The notes below the pieces were generated by a model. It worked only from the letters and a program-made list of their open reading frames with translations. It did no database searches and was not told the DNA's origin. The translations under genes were made by a program, and so were the position numbers. From positions 1-11,984 of the forward strand of contig USNC01000019.1 in NCBI GenBank assembly GCA_900555915.1: a DNA stretch of 11,984 bases, given 5' to 3'. This document shows positions 1 to 7,076 of the stretch, piece after piece (positions within the stretch are counted from its first letter, which is position 1; the number at the start of each line of letters is the position of its first letter). Source of the DNA: an uncultured Porphyromonadaceae bacterium. Its GTDB lineage: Bacteria > Bacteroidota > Bacteroidia > Bacteroidales > Muribaculaceae.

Positions 1-50
1 TACGAGATCGCTCAGTGTCTCGTGGGCTCGGAGATGTGTATAAGAGACAG
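1..50 (+). other. Residual Illumina Nextera P7/read-2 adapter (artefact)
   Basis: This is synthetic sequence, not genome. Positions 1-8 (tacgagat) are the end of the P7 flow-cell oligo, 9-16 (cgctcagt) sit where the 8-nt i7 index belongs, 17-31 (gtctcgtgggctcgg) are the Nextera read-2 primer part, and 32-50 (agatgtgtataagagacag) are the 19-bp Tn5 mosaic end. The genome starts at 51. The adapter has no stop codon in the frame of the gene entering from the right, so a gene caller can extend that protein into it. Confidence 0.98.
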
Positions 51-1120
51 TCGATGCCCTGACTCACGGCCATGTCATACAGACGGTTGATTTTCCAACT
101 TGTAGCCATAGAGAGCTGCCGTATGTCGGGAATGAGAAGAATCATCTGCCTCTCCACTCCCTCAAGCGACTGCGTCACATCTTCCGACGCGTCTTCATTC
201 CATATCCTGAAATCAGCAGCCGGCGCCTGCGGGGCCTGTGGGGCAGCCTCCCCATTTGGCACAAACTCCACTTCCTCACGTCTCACGAAAGTCCAGCCCC
301 CGTCTTCGGAAGGAAGTTCGTCGTCTTCCCCGAAAGCCTTCTGCTCCCCGTCTTTCTGATAAATGAACCGGAAAGAAGGCAGATATTCAGGCTGGTCGTC
401 GGCCCCGAGCAGACGGGTGCCTATCTTATACTGTCTGAAATCCACCAGCGGCTGCTGACGATAGCCGACAAAACCGACGCACAAGACATATGCCGCCATA
501 GCCACGGTCGCAATCCACTGCAGATAAGGCGAGATGAGACAGGCCGCCCGTCTGTTGAACTTGATAAGCCACACTGCAGCGAGCGAGAGCAGCAGGTTTT
601 TAAAAAAGGTTGCCCAGTTGGAGATAATCATGAAATCTCCGAAACAACCGCAGTCAGCGACAGGATCTGCGACAGCGATCCATAGTGTGAGCGGCAGCAT
701 CACGAGCATGAACAGAGCCAACATGATTGGGGTCGCCTTCCTGAAGCATCCGGTAAGCAGCGAAACGCCAATGATGAATTCCAGTCCGAACAGAAAAAAA
801 CAAAGAGCCAGCACTGTATTGCCCCATTCGGAAAGCGGGAAATGCATGGCCGTGAGATATTCCTGCATTTTATACAGAGTGCCCCAGGGATCAATACCCT
901 TCGCAAGCCCGGACACGGTAAAAGTAAGACCGACGGCGATACGCATGACCCAAGTGAGAAACTTGACAATCCAGGGTCTGCGTTCGAGCACAGGAGCGGC
1001 CAACCTCATAGCCCAGCTTGAATCGAGCCAAAGGCCGAAGCTGTCGAATCGCCGTTCGAGACCGAGCGGAGTCTTGCGCGCCGCGCCGGAACCGGAATTA
1101 CTGCTGCCTGATGAAGTCAT
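51..1120 (-). CDS. BT_3928-type DoxX-family membrane protein with C-terminal domain, 3'-truncated
   Basis: The first 356 residues are visible; the C-terminus is lost at the contig edge. The start is the ATG at 1120, which overlaps the stop of the upstream DUF1599 gene as ATGA, so the two are probably translationally coupled. After a Ser/Gly-rich N-terminus (residues 1-14) come DoxX/MauE-like membrane segments at about 53-75, 102-124, 131-152, 172-186 and 203-219. The motif DCGCFGD at 156-162 carries two cysteines and is typical of DoxX/MauE proteins that occur with thiol redox chemistry. A soluble part follows, with a Pro/Ala-rich linker (about 289-302) and then a beta-strand-like segment (RQMILLIPDI, 324-333) that resembles the start of the thioredoxin-like C-terminal domain of Bacteroides BT_3928 homologues. 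The gene order DUF1599 then this family matches my memory of Bacteroides, where tpiA follows. A membrane redox role is inferred, not shown. Confidence 0.85.
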
Positions 1121-1650
1121 GCTGTCTTGATTAAGGCGAAAAGCGCGTAATTGATCATGTCCATGTAGTTTGCGTCTATTCCCTCGCTGACTATGGTGTG
1201 GCCGTCATGGCCCTCGATCTCTTTTGTGCGCATCAGCTTCTGGAGGATTATATCGGTGAAACTGCTCACCCTCATATGCCTCCAAGCCTCATCATAGTCA
1301 TGGTTCTTATTCTCCATAAGGCGGGTGGCGCCATTGAGTTTCTCATCATAGAGTCTCATACACTCTTCCGGCGTCAGATTCTCGCCGGGGCCGAGATCGA
1401 GCTGGATAAGCGCCATCACACAGTAGTTTACAATCCCGATGAATTCCGGACGAATGCCTTCATCAACGAGAGCCACCCCTTTCTCCTCGATGCTTCTGAT
1501 GCGCATTGCCTTGATCATGATCTGGTCGGTCAGGCTCATGGGGCGCATGATGCGCCAGGATGTGCCGTAGTCCATAAGTTTCTTCTGGAAAAGTTCGCGG
1601 CATTCAGCCTTCGCAGCGGCAAATTCCTCCGCAGTCTTGTCTTTACTCAT
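1117..1650 (-). CDS. DUF1599 protein with two tandem repeats
   Basis: A 177-residue soluble protein of the DUF1599 family, which I believe Pfam now calls a nucleotide-modification-associated domain; its role in Bacteroidetes is unknown. The chain is a clear internal duplication. Repeat 1 (about 17-84) and repeat 2 (about 97-175) share the pattern K..DY..(S/A)WR.MR..S.TD.I..K.MR...IE, ending in NY..(M/F)ALI. The conserved DY, WR, TD and K/R positions are kept in both halves, suggesting both are folded and functional. No signal peptide or membrane segment is visible. It is followed by the DoxX-type gene with a 4-nt ATGA overlap. Its own ATG at 1650 has no good Shine-Dalgarno directly upstream but overlaps the stop of a six-codon leader ORF (1647-1667), so it may be reached by reinitiation. 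Confidence 0.88.
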   Translation of the reverse strand: MSKDKTAEEFAAAKAECRELFQKKLMDYGTSWRIMRPMSLTDQIMIKAMRIRSIEEKGVALVDEGIRPEFIGIVNYCVMALIQLDLGPGENLTPEECMRLYDEKLNGATRLMENKNHDYDEAWRHMRVSSFTDIILQKLMRTKEIEGHDGHTIVSEGIDANYMDMINYALFALIKTA

Positions 1651-1667
1651 ATCTCAATCAGTGACAT
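1647..1667 (-). CDS. Possible six-codon leader peptide upstream of the DUF1599 gene
   Basis: ATG at 1667, encoding MSLIEI, stop TGA at 1649-1647. AGGAGG lies at 1679-1674 with six bases between it and the ATG, ideal Shine-Dalgarno spacing and unusual in Bacteroidetes, where most leaders are A-rich. The TGA overlaps the DUF1599 ATG as ATGA, an arrangement that favours termination-reinitiation. An ORF this short can arise by chance; the Shine-Dalgarno and the exact overlap together are what make it plausible. Confidence 0.35.
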   Translation of the reverse strand: MSLIEI

Positions 1668-1681
1668 TTAACCCCTCCTGA

Positions 1682-1709
1682 CACCCGCCGTCCTTAAGGA
1701 CGGCGGGTG
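1682..1709. terminator. Perfect 28-bp palindrome (hairpin) between the DUF975 and DUF1599 genes
   Basis: Two exact 14-nt arms, cacccgccgtcctt and its reverse complement, meet with no spacer. As RNA this would be a 12-bp GC-rich stem with a UUAA loop. It begins 38 nt after the DUF975 stop and lies directly before the AGGAGG of the DUF1599 leader, so it could end DUF975 transcripts or act in the DUF1599 leader. There is no U-run after it on either strand, which argues against a standard intrinsic terminator. A weak -7-like element (AATATTTG, minus strand 1741-1734) lies just upstream. Confidence 0.5.
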
Positions 1710-1747
1710 CGGGAAGGGTCCGCAATTCAAATACAAATATTAATGTG

Positions 1748-2317
1748 TCAATACTTGCCGTATTTTAAATTCCTGTAGAAGTTGATATACGACATCTGCA
1801 TCCAGGGCTGCACCCAGAGGTTCAGAATGCCAAGAGTCAGGATCGACAGCAGCAGCCAGCCGATGAAGCGGCAGTTGAGGCAGAAATACTGCCATTTGTA
1901 GCCATTCATCATCTCCCAGCTTTTCTTGAGCGCGTCGACACCGCTTATCTTGTCGTCTTCCGCCATGATTATCCATGTCATGCTCAATCCGCACGCGAGT
2001 ATCACGCCCGGCCCAATCAGGAGCACCGTACCCACTGCGACGAGCAGAGTATAGATAAGCCCGGCCACAAGGGTATTGACAAAATTATTGAAACCGGCGA
2101 AAAGTCGGTTGTAATCAGACTGCCTCTCGTCCATGATCTTCATGCAATACAACGCATAGCCCACGTTGAGCGGACCGACGATAAGCAGCACAAGACCATA
2201 CATAGAACCTGCCGCGCTCGTGATGAGCAGCAGAATCAATGTGGCAAGCATAGCGGCACCGGCGAAACCGGAGATCTGCTTTCTTGCCGCGCTCTGAATC
2301 ATCCCATTTACACTCAT
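1748..2317 (-). CDS. DUF975 family integral membrane protein
   Basis: A 189-residue very hydrophobic protein. Membrane segments are visible at about 18-34, 38-58, 82-102, 103-118 and 150-168. The C-terminal signature, YFCLNCRFIGWLLLSILTLG from 144 followed by a Trp/Pro stretch and FYRNL (180-184), matches the end of the DUF975 family, where a Leu-Arg-Phe-x-Gly-Trp motif and a final F-Y-R-x-L are typical. The molecular function of this family is not known. The start at 2317 is preceded by an A-rich leader, usual for Bacteroidetes; a second Met is residue 6. A TAnnTTTG promoter element lies 37 nt upstream. The gene is divergent from the agmatine deiminase-family gene and 97 nt upstream of DUF1599, with a hairpin between, so it is probably its own transcription unit. 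Confidence 0.85.
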   Translation of the reverse strand: MSVNGMIQSAARKQISGFAGAAMLATLILLLITSAAGSMYGLVLLIVGPLNVGYALYCMKIMDERQSDYNRLFAGFNNFVNTLVAGLIYTLLVAVGTVLLIGPGVILACGLSMTWIIMAEDDKISGVDALKKSWEMMNGYKWQYFCLNCRFIGWLLLSILTLGILNLWVQPWMQMSYINFYRNLKYGKY

Positions 2318-2354
2318 AGTCTTTTGTTTTTAGGTTTAAATTTTAAGTTTTATG

Positions 2355-2362
2355 CAAATTTA
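2355..2362 (-). promoter_or_regulatory. Predicted Bacteroidetes -7 element for the DUF975 gene
   Basis: The minus strand reads TAAATTTG, an exact match to TAnnTTTG, 37 nt before the DUF975 ATG. A TTG at 2388-2386 lies 23 nt upstream, slightly farther than the usual -33 spacing. Confidence 0.55.
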
Positions 2363-2406
2363 GCAAAAAAAATCAATATCGGGTCCAATACTCGCGGATT
2401 TTTTTC

Positions 2407-2414
2407 TAATTTTG
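2407..2414 (+). promoter_or_regulatory. Predicted Bacteroidetes -7 element for the agmatine deiminase-family gene
   Basis: TAATTTTG matches TAnnTTTG exactly and lies 31 nt before the ATG at 2446, giving a short leader. No clear TTTG is seen at the -33 position. With the element at 2355-2362 it forms a compact divergent promoter region. Confidence 0.5.
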
Positions 2415-2445
2415 TAAAATAATTACGAATCACCAACAGCAGATC

Positions 2446-3480
2446 ATGAACAGCATAAGGTTCATTCCCGAATGGGACCATACAGACTACGTGATGCTCG
2501 CGCTCCCGCACGCCGGCACAGACTGGAACTATATACTCGATGAAGCCATCGGACAATACCGCAGGCTTGTGTCGGCACTTACCGGCGAAGGGACACGCGT
2601 GCTTCTTCTCTGCCCGGATGCCACAGAGGCAAGGGAGATCATCGCTGAATGCGACAGAGGACTGATCACCTATGTGGAGACAGACTACAACGACACCTGG
2701 ACGCGCGACTACGGAATGCTCAGTGTGGAACGCAACGGACGCCTGCGTGCACTCGACTTCGGGTTCAACGCATGGGGTCTTAAATTCGCATCAGACAAAG
2801 ACAACCTCGTGAATCTACATCTTGAGCGCAAAGGGTTGTTCGCTCCGGGAGCGTACCGCAACGAGCGTGACTTCATCCTCGAAGGAGGATCGGTGGAGAC
2901 AGACGGCAACGGCACCATACTGACCACAACCAGATGCCTCACGTCGCCCAACCGCAACGGAGGACTCAGCAAACCGGAACTCAACGACATACTGGAGCGG
3001 AGGCTCGGCGCACAACATGTGTTATGGCTCGACCACGGGGCGCTTGAGGGCGACGACACCGACTCACATATCGACACGCTGGCGCGCCTCGCGCCCGACG
3101 ACACCATCGTCTTCACAGGCACACGCGATTTCGACGATCCCATGTTTGAGCCGCTTCTGGCCATGCGTGCGCAACTGACACTCTTCCGCACGCCGGACGG
3201 CAATCCCTACAACCTTGTGGAGCTGCCGCTTCCCGACCCGGTGACCGACCCCGACGGCTGCCGGCTGCCGGCCACATACGCCAATTACCTTGTGGCCAAC
3301 GGGGTGATATTCATGCCCACATACTCGCAGCGCGACAAAGATGAGCTTGCCATGCGCAGCATACGCATAGCATATCCCACCCACAAGGTGGTGGGAGTGG
3401 AATGCCTCACCCTGCTGCGCCAGCACGGGTCGCTGCACTGCGCCACGATGCAGATACCTTCGGGGATTATCAATTTATAA
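2446..3480 (+). CDS. aguA: Agmatine deiminase family protein (AguA type)
   Basis: A 344-residue enzyme of the agmatine deiminase / peptidyl-arginine deiminase-like family. It would hydrolyse agmatine to N-carbamoylputrescine and ammonia in the cytosol. The guanidine-modifying fold signatures are all present in order: E9-W10 near the start, NDTWTRDYG (82-90), EGGSVETDG (146-154), DTDSHID (204-210, with H208 and D210), and the nucleophile C332 in SLHCATMQIP. The glycine-rich loop before the Cys is shorter than the GGGNxHC motif of plant-type enzymes, as I recall for Bacteroidetes members. Length is within the family's usual range. The next gene is the matching N-carbamoylputrescine amidase, which strongly supports agmatine as substrate. 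Arginine decarboxylase is not in the window. Transcription probably starts at the TAnnTTTG at 2407. Confidence 0.92.
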   Translation: MNSIRFIPEWDHTDYVMLALPHAGTDWNYILDEAIGQYRRLVSALTGEGTRVLLLCPDATEAREIIAECDRGLITYVETDYNDTWTRDYGMLSVERNGRLRALDFGFNAWGLKFASDKDNLVNLHLERKGLFAPGAYRNERDFILEGGSVETDGNGTILTTTRCLTSPNRNGGLSKPELNDILERRLGAQHVLWLDHGALEGDDTDSHIDTLARLAPDDTIVFTGTRDFDDPMFEPLLAMRAQLTLFRTPDGNPYNLVELPLPDPVTDPDGCRLPATYANYLVANGVIFMPTYSQRDKDELAMRSIRIAYPTHKVVGVECLTLLRQHGSLHCATMQIPSGIINL

Positions 3481-3506
3481 TTCAAGTTTAGCATGCTCAA
3501 CTTGAA
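3481..3506 (+). repeat. 26-nt near-palindromic repeat, copy A
   Basis: Starts on the first base after the agmatine deiminase stop codon. Arms ttcaagtt and aacttgaa are perfect inverse complements, and the centre is gcatgc. Only positions 9 and 18 of the 26 break the palindrome. Three related 26-nt copies lie at 4552, 7576 and 8512, all in the same orientation. Confidence 0.8.
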
Positions 3507-3535
3507 GGTTATGAGGTCATAGGTTATAAGGTTAG
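3506..3535 (+). repeat. Imperfect 15-nt tandem repeat following copy A
   Basis: Two 15-nt units, 3506-3520 and 3521-3535, match at 12 of 15 bases and share the heptamer aggttat. Related sequence (ttataaggta) also follows repeat copy D at 8539, so it may be an extension of the 26-nt repeat. The rest of this 196-nt spacer up to 3676 shows only a purine-rich ribosome-binding region (gagatagag) before the next gene. Confidence 0.5.
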
Positions 3536-3676
3536 TTTACGAGTGACTTCTCAAAGGCTATGAGGCAGGTTTTGATCGACGGCTTCATGAGCTTACCGGG
3601 CGAGTTTAGTAGACCAACCGGCTTATGCAGTGTGATTCTCAATATAAATATATAAGAGAGAAATTAAGAGATAGAG

Positions 3677-4552
3677 ATGAAAATAGGAATAGTACAGCAC
3701 GCGTTTACCGACGACGTGGCATCCAACCGGGCGCGCAACCTCGCCGCCATACGCACATTGGCCGATGAAGGAGCCCGCCTGGTGGTTCTTTCGGAACTCC
3801 ACGATTCCCTCTACTTCTGCCAGAGCGAGAACGTAGACAATTTCCGGCTTGCCGAATCGTATCCCGGAGAATTCATCAAGATATATTCAGAAGCCGCCCG
3901 CGACAACGATGTGGTGCTGGTGGCGAGCGGATTCGAGCGCCGTGCCCCCGGCCTCTACCACAACACCGCCGTGGTGTTCGAGTCGGACGGCAGCGTGGCC
4001 GGCCGCTACCGGAAAATGCACATACCTGACGATCCGGGTTTCTACGAGAAATTCTATTTCACGCCAGGCGACATGGGTTTCCACCCTATCGAGACCTCTG
4101 TAGGCAAACTCGGAGTGCTTGTATGCTGGGACCAATGGTATCCGGAAGCAGCCCGCCTGATGGCGCTTGACGGCGCGGACATACTTATATATCCCACAGC
4201 GATAGGCTGGAATCCGGACGATCCCGACGACGAGAAGCGACGCCAGCGCGAAGCATGGATCACAGTGCAGCGCGGACACGCAGTGGCCAACGGTCTTCCG
4301 GTGGTCAGTGTGAACCGTGTAGGATTCGAAGAAGATCCTACGGGGGCATCGTCGGGCATAGACTTCTGGGGATCAAGTTTCGTATGCGGTCCGCAGGGTG
4401 AGTTTCTCACCTCAGCTCCCGACGACCGACCTGCGGAAGAGATAGTGGACGTGGATCTCGCCCACAGCGAGAACGTGCGCCAATGGTGGCCCTTCCTCCG
4501 CGACCGCCGCATAGACGCCTACGGCGACCTGACGAAGCGATATCTCAAATAA
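3677..4552 (+). CDS. aguB: N-carbamoylputrescine amidase
   Basis: A 291-residue carbon-nitrogen hydrolase (nitrilase superfamily) of the AguB type, which cleaves N-carbamoylputrescine to putrescine, CO2 and ammonia in the cytosol. The nitrilase catalytic triad is visible: E40 (VVLSELHDS), K113 (YRKMHIPDD) and C150 (VLVCWDQWYPE). The CWDQWYPE sequence and the FYEKFYFTPGD stretch (122-132) are characteristic of N-carbamoylputrescine amidases as opposed to other nitrilases. The length is normal and the start is preceded by a purine-rich leader. It follows the agmatine deiminase gene by 196 nt, so the pair forms the two-step agmatine-to-putrescine route, either as one transcript or from a second promoter that I could not identify. 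The stop codon runs into repeat copy B. Confidence 0.95.
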   Translation: MKIGIVQHAFTDDVASNRARNLAAIRTLADEGARLVVLSELHDSLYFCQSENVDNFRLAESYPGEFIKIYSEAARDNDVVLVASGFERRAPGLYHNTAVVFESDGSVAGRYRKMHIPDDPGFYEKFYFTPGDMGFHPIETSVGKLGVLVCWDQWYPEAARLMALDGADILIYPTAIGWNPDDPDDEKRRQREAWITVQRGHAVANGLPVVSVNRVGFEEDPTGASSGIDFWGSSFVCGPQGEFLTSAPDDRPAEEIVDVDLAHSENVRQWWPFLRDRRIDAYGDLTKRYLK

Positions 4553-4577
4553 TCAAGATTCGCATGCTCAGTTTGAA
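4552..4577 (+). repeat. 26-nt near-palindromic repeat, copy B
   Basis: Begins at the last base of the aguB stop codon and matches copy A at 21 of 26 positions, including the central gcatgc. The stem is weaker than in A because of mismatches at positions 1, 7 and 10. Confidence 0.7.
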
Positions 4578-4620
4578 TTGAAAGCCACCTGACGTCTGGA
4601 TTTTCAACACAAAGTCGGAG

Positions 4621-5421
4621 ATGCGAAACTTCAGTAAAAAAAAGACATTAAAGTTGGACAAGAGCATAGAAATAGACGGAGTCAGCCTTCACTACCGCGA
4701 TTCGGGGGAGACGGGACTCAAGCCCATAGTGATAATGCACGGATGGGGATGCACGCTCGACACGGTGAAAAGCATTGAAGACATATTCCGCGGCAAGATG
4801 CGCACCATCAACGTGGATCTTCCGGGCCACGGACAGAGCAGCGAACCGCCGGCGGTGTGGGGCATAGAGGAATACACCCGCGCCATCGAGAAACTGATAG
4901 CGGAACTCGGGCTGCAGAAGCCCTCGCTCGCAGGGCATTCTTTCGGCGGACGCATCAGCATACTGCTGAGCTCACGCAATGAGGTAGACAAGGTGCTGCT
5001 CGTGGACTCCGCCGGCATAAAGCCGCGGCGCGGACTCAACTACTACCGCAAGGTCTACACCTTCAAAGCGATGAAGCATATCGTCAGACTATGCTTCGGC
5101 AGCAAGCGGGGCGGGGAGATCCTGGACAGGATGCGCGGCAAGAACGGCTCGGCAGACTACCGGAACTCCACACCCCGCATGAGAGCAATCATGAGCAAAT
5201 GCGTCAACGAGGATCTGCGCCACGTCATGCCCGGCATAAAGGCACCGGTGCTTCTGGTGTGGGGTGAGGACGACACCGCCACACCCCTCTCAGACGCCCG
5301 GCAGATGAAACGCCTTATCCCTGACGCCGGACTTGTAGCCTACCCGGGATGCGGGCACTACTCATTTCTCGACAATCCTTTCGGATTCAAGGCTGCAGTG
5401 ACTTCATTCTTCAATATTTAG
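4621..5421 (+). CDS. Alpha/beta fold hydrolase
   Basis: A 266-residue alpha/beta hydrolase. The oxyanion-hole motif MHGWG is at 39-43, the nucleophile elbow AGHSFGG at 104-110 (Ser107), the acid in WGEDDTATP (probably Asp218), and the catalytic His in GCGHYSF (His246). A basic cap region lies at about 135-200. There is no signal peptide; the Lys-rich N-terminus points to the cytosol. The substrate cannot be read from the sequence. It ends 27 nt before the GTG of the membrane Mur ligase, so the two are very probably cotranscribed and may act on the same cell-wall precursor or its lipid; that is inference from position. The 68-nt gap from aguB contains repeat copy B and no recognisable promoter. 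Confidence 0.9.
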   Translation: MRNFSKKKTLKLDKSIEIDGVSLHYRDSGETGLKPIVIMHGWGCTLDTVKSIEDIFRGKMRTINVDLPGHGQSSEPPAVWGIEEYTRAIEKLIAELGLQKPSLAGHSFGGRISILLSSRNEVDKVLLVDSAGIKPRRGLNYYRKVYTFKAMKHIVRLCFGSKRGGEILDRMRGKNGSADYRNSTPRMRAIMSKCVNEDLRHVMPGIKAPVLLVWGEDDTATPLSDARQMKRLIPDAGLVAYPGCGHYSFLDNPFGFKAAVTSFFNI

Positions 5422-5448
5422 ACCCAATTTCATAAAATTCAAGCAAAA

Positions 5449-7056
5449 GTGAACGCATTCTCCATAAGCATACTTACCATCTGCGGCATCTACATGCTCT
5501 ACAACTTCAAGCACGACCTGCAGATGCTTCAGCAGAACAGTTACAGGATAGACCGCTACTGGAAATGGCTCAACCGCTCGGGCGACATCTCGTCGGCGAC
5601 GCGCCTGGTGAACGTGGGCGTGCTGTTTCTCCTCTTCTCCACGCTGCTCACCCCCGCCATCAACGCCATGATAGCAGCCTGCGTCTGCGCAGGTCAGGCA
5701 ATTGCGGCGCAGCGCGTGAAATACAAGAAACCACTTGTCTTCACCAACCGCGTGCGCCGCATCTACGGCGTATGCGCGGCACTGAGCGCAGGCGCGGTGA
5801 CAGCTCTCGCGCTCACCGCCGGCCGCGACGGCAGCGGAGCGTTCCTGTATTATTCGGGAGGACAGGTGACGCTCGGCATCCTGCTGATGATGTGCATATT
5901 CTCCTGGGCCATAGCCATCCTCGCCGTGTGGATACTGAAACCTGTGGAAGCAACGATCAACGCCAGATACCGCAATGAAGCCATCAGCATACTCCGCTCT
6001 AAACCGGAACTCAAAGTGATCGGCATAACCGGCAGTTATGGCAAGACCTCAACAAAGCACTATCTCCACCGCATACTTTCGGAGCATTACGATGTGCTGA
6101 TGACTCCCGGCAGCTACAACACCCCGATGGGCGTGATACGCACCGTGAGGGAAATGATGAAGCCCTACCATGAGGTGTTCATATGCGAGATGGGAGCGAA
6201 ACAGACCGGCGACATAAAGGAAATATGCGACATAGTGCATCCGCAGACAGGAATCATCACAGCCGTAGGTCCGATGCATCTGGAATCGTTCAAGACTATA
6301 GAGAACGTACAGGCCACCAAATTCGAACTTGCCGACGCGCTTCCGCCAGACGGTTTCGCTGTGATCAACAATGATTTCGAATGGTGCGCCAACCGCAAGA
6401 CAGAAAATGTGGAGACTGCACGCTACGGAGTGTCCTCGACCGCAGGATGCGACTATTCGGCCTGCGACATAACATACTCGGCAGACGGCACCTCATTCGC
6501 TGTGGAATGCCCTGACGGCGGCCGATTTGAACTCAAGACGCGCCTCGTGGGAGAATGCAATATTTCCAATCTTGTGGCGGCAGTGGTAGTGGCGCTTCGC
6601 ATGGGACTGAGCCATGAGGAGATCAGGCGTGCTGTGGAATCGATCGAACAGGTGGAGCACCGCCTGAGCGTGAAGCGCACGCCGGGAGGCATAACCATCA
6701 TCGACGACGCCTTCAACTCCAATCCGGTAGGTTCGAGAATGGCAGTCGATGTGCTCTCGCAGTTCAAGGGAGGCCAGCGCATCATAGTCACCCCCGGCAT
6801 GATAGAGCTCGGCACTGAACAGGAGGCGCTCAACAGAGCCTTGGGCAAGCATATCGGCAACAGTGTGGACCTGGCCATCGTAGTGGGCAACTACAACCGC
6901 GAAGCCCTCGTGTCGGGAATACTTGATTCGGGATTCGACAAAAAGAACCTGCATGTCGTCGATACGTTCGCCGACTCACAGGTTCTTCTCTCAAAGATTC
7001 TCAAGCCCGGAGACACAGTGCTCTATGAAAACGATCTTCCGGACTCCTTTAAATAA
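5449..7056 (+). CDS. Membrane-anchored Mur ligase (MurF-like)
   Basis: A 535-residue ATP-dependent ligase of the MurF/COG0770 group. The GTG start at 5449 is chosen because it retains the first hydrophobic segment; the next ATG is codon 16. Residues 1-170 look like membrane segments (about 5-20, 54-75, 106-124, 138-163) in place of the soluble UDP-substrate-binding domain of ordinary MurF. The ligase core follows: P-loop GITGSYGKTSTK (192-203), YNTPMGVIR (223-231), EMGAKQTGDI (247-256), the HLESF and AKxE-like region (277-293), and a C-terminal domain with DDAFNSNP (419-426), TPGMIELG (448-455) and the ending YENDLPDSFK. By family it should join an amino acid or peptide to a carboxylate with ATP. 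It is probably not the housekeeping MurF, and its substrate is unknown. It ends 20 nt before the convergent thioredoxin gene. Confidence 0.88.
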   Translation: MNAFSISILTICGIYMLYNFKHDLQMLQQNSYRIDRYWKWLNRSGDISSATRLVNVGVLFLLFSTLLTPAINAMIAACVCAGQAIAAQRVKYKKPLVFTNRVRRIYGVCAALSAGAVTALALTAGRDGSGAFLYYSGGQVTLGILLMMCIFSWAIAILAVWILKPVEATINARYRNEAISILRSKPELKVIGITGSYGKTSTKHYLHRILSEHYDVLMTPGSYNTPMGVIRTVREMMKPYHEVFICEMGAKQTGDIKEICDIVHPQTGIITAVGPMHLESFKTIENVQATKFELADALPPDGFAVINNDFEWCANRKTENVETARYGVSSTAGCDYSACDITYSADGTSFAVECPDGGRFELKTRLVGECNISNLVAAVVVALRMGLSHEEIRRAVESIEQVEHRLSVKRTPGGITIIDDAFNSNPVGSRMAVDVLSQFKGGQRIIVTPGMIELGTEQEALNRALGKHIGNSVDLAIVVGNYNREALVSGILDSGFDKKNLHVVDTFADSQVLLSKILKPGDTVLYENDLPDSFK

Positions 7057-7073
7057 TCCGATAAATAATCCGA
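7050..7073 (+). repeat. 12-bp tandem duplication across the Mur ligase stop codon
   Basis: taaataatccga occurs twice back to back (7050-7061, 7062-7073). The first copy contains the stop TAA (7054-7056), and the duplicated unit puts a second in-frame TAA at 7066-7068. Confidence 0.7.
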
Positions 7074-7076
7074 AGA

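Noticed and set aside
32..50. Tn5/IS50 end as a mobile element
   Set aside because: The 19-bp sequence is the engineered mosaic end, flanked by P7 and an index, so it is library adapter and not a natural transposon.
534..1130. 198-codon plus-strand ORF
   Set aside because: It is the antisense shadow of the truncated DoxX-type gene, which has no stop in the window and matches a known family.
1682..1709. Standard intrinsic terminator
   Set aside because: The stem is excellent but neither strand has a following U-run, and the position right before a Shine-Dalgarno leaves a leader role equally likely. It is listed as a hairpin with moderate confidence.
3481..3676. Attenuator or riboswitch between aguA and aguB
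   Set aside because: Only repeat copy A and a 15-nt tandem repeat are visible; no known polyamine or arginine riboswitch pattern could be recognised.
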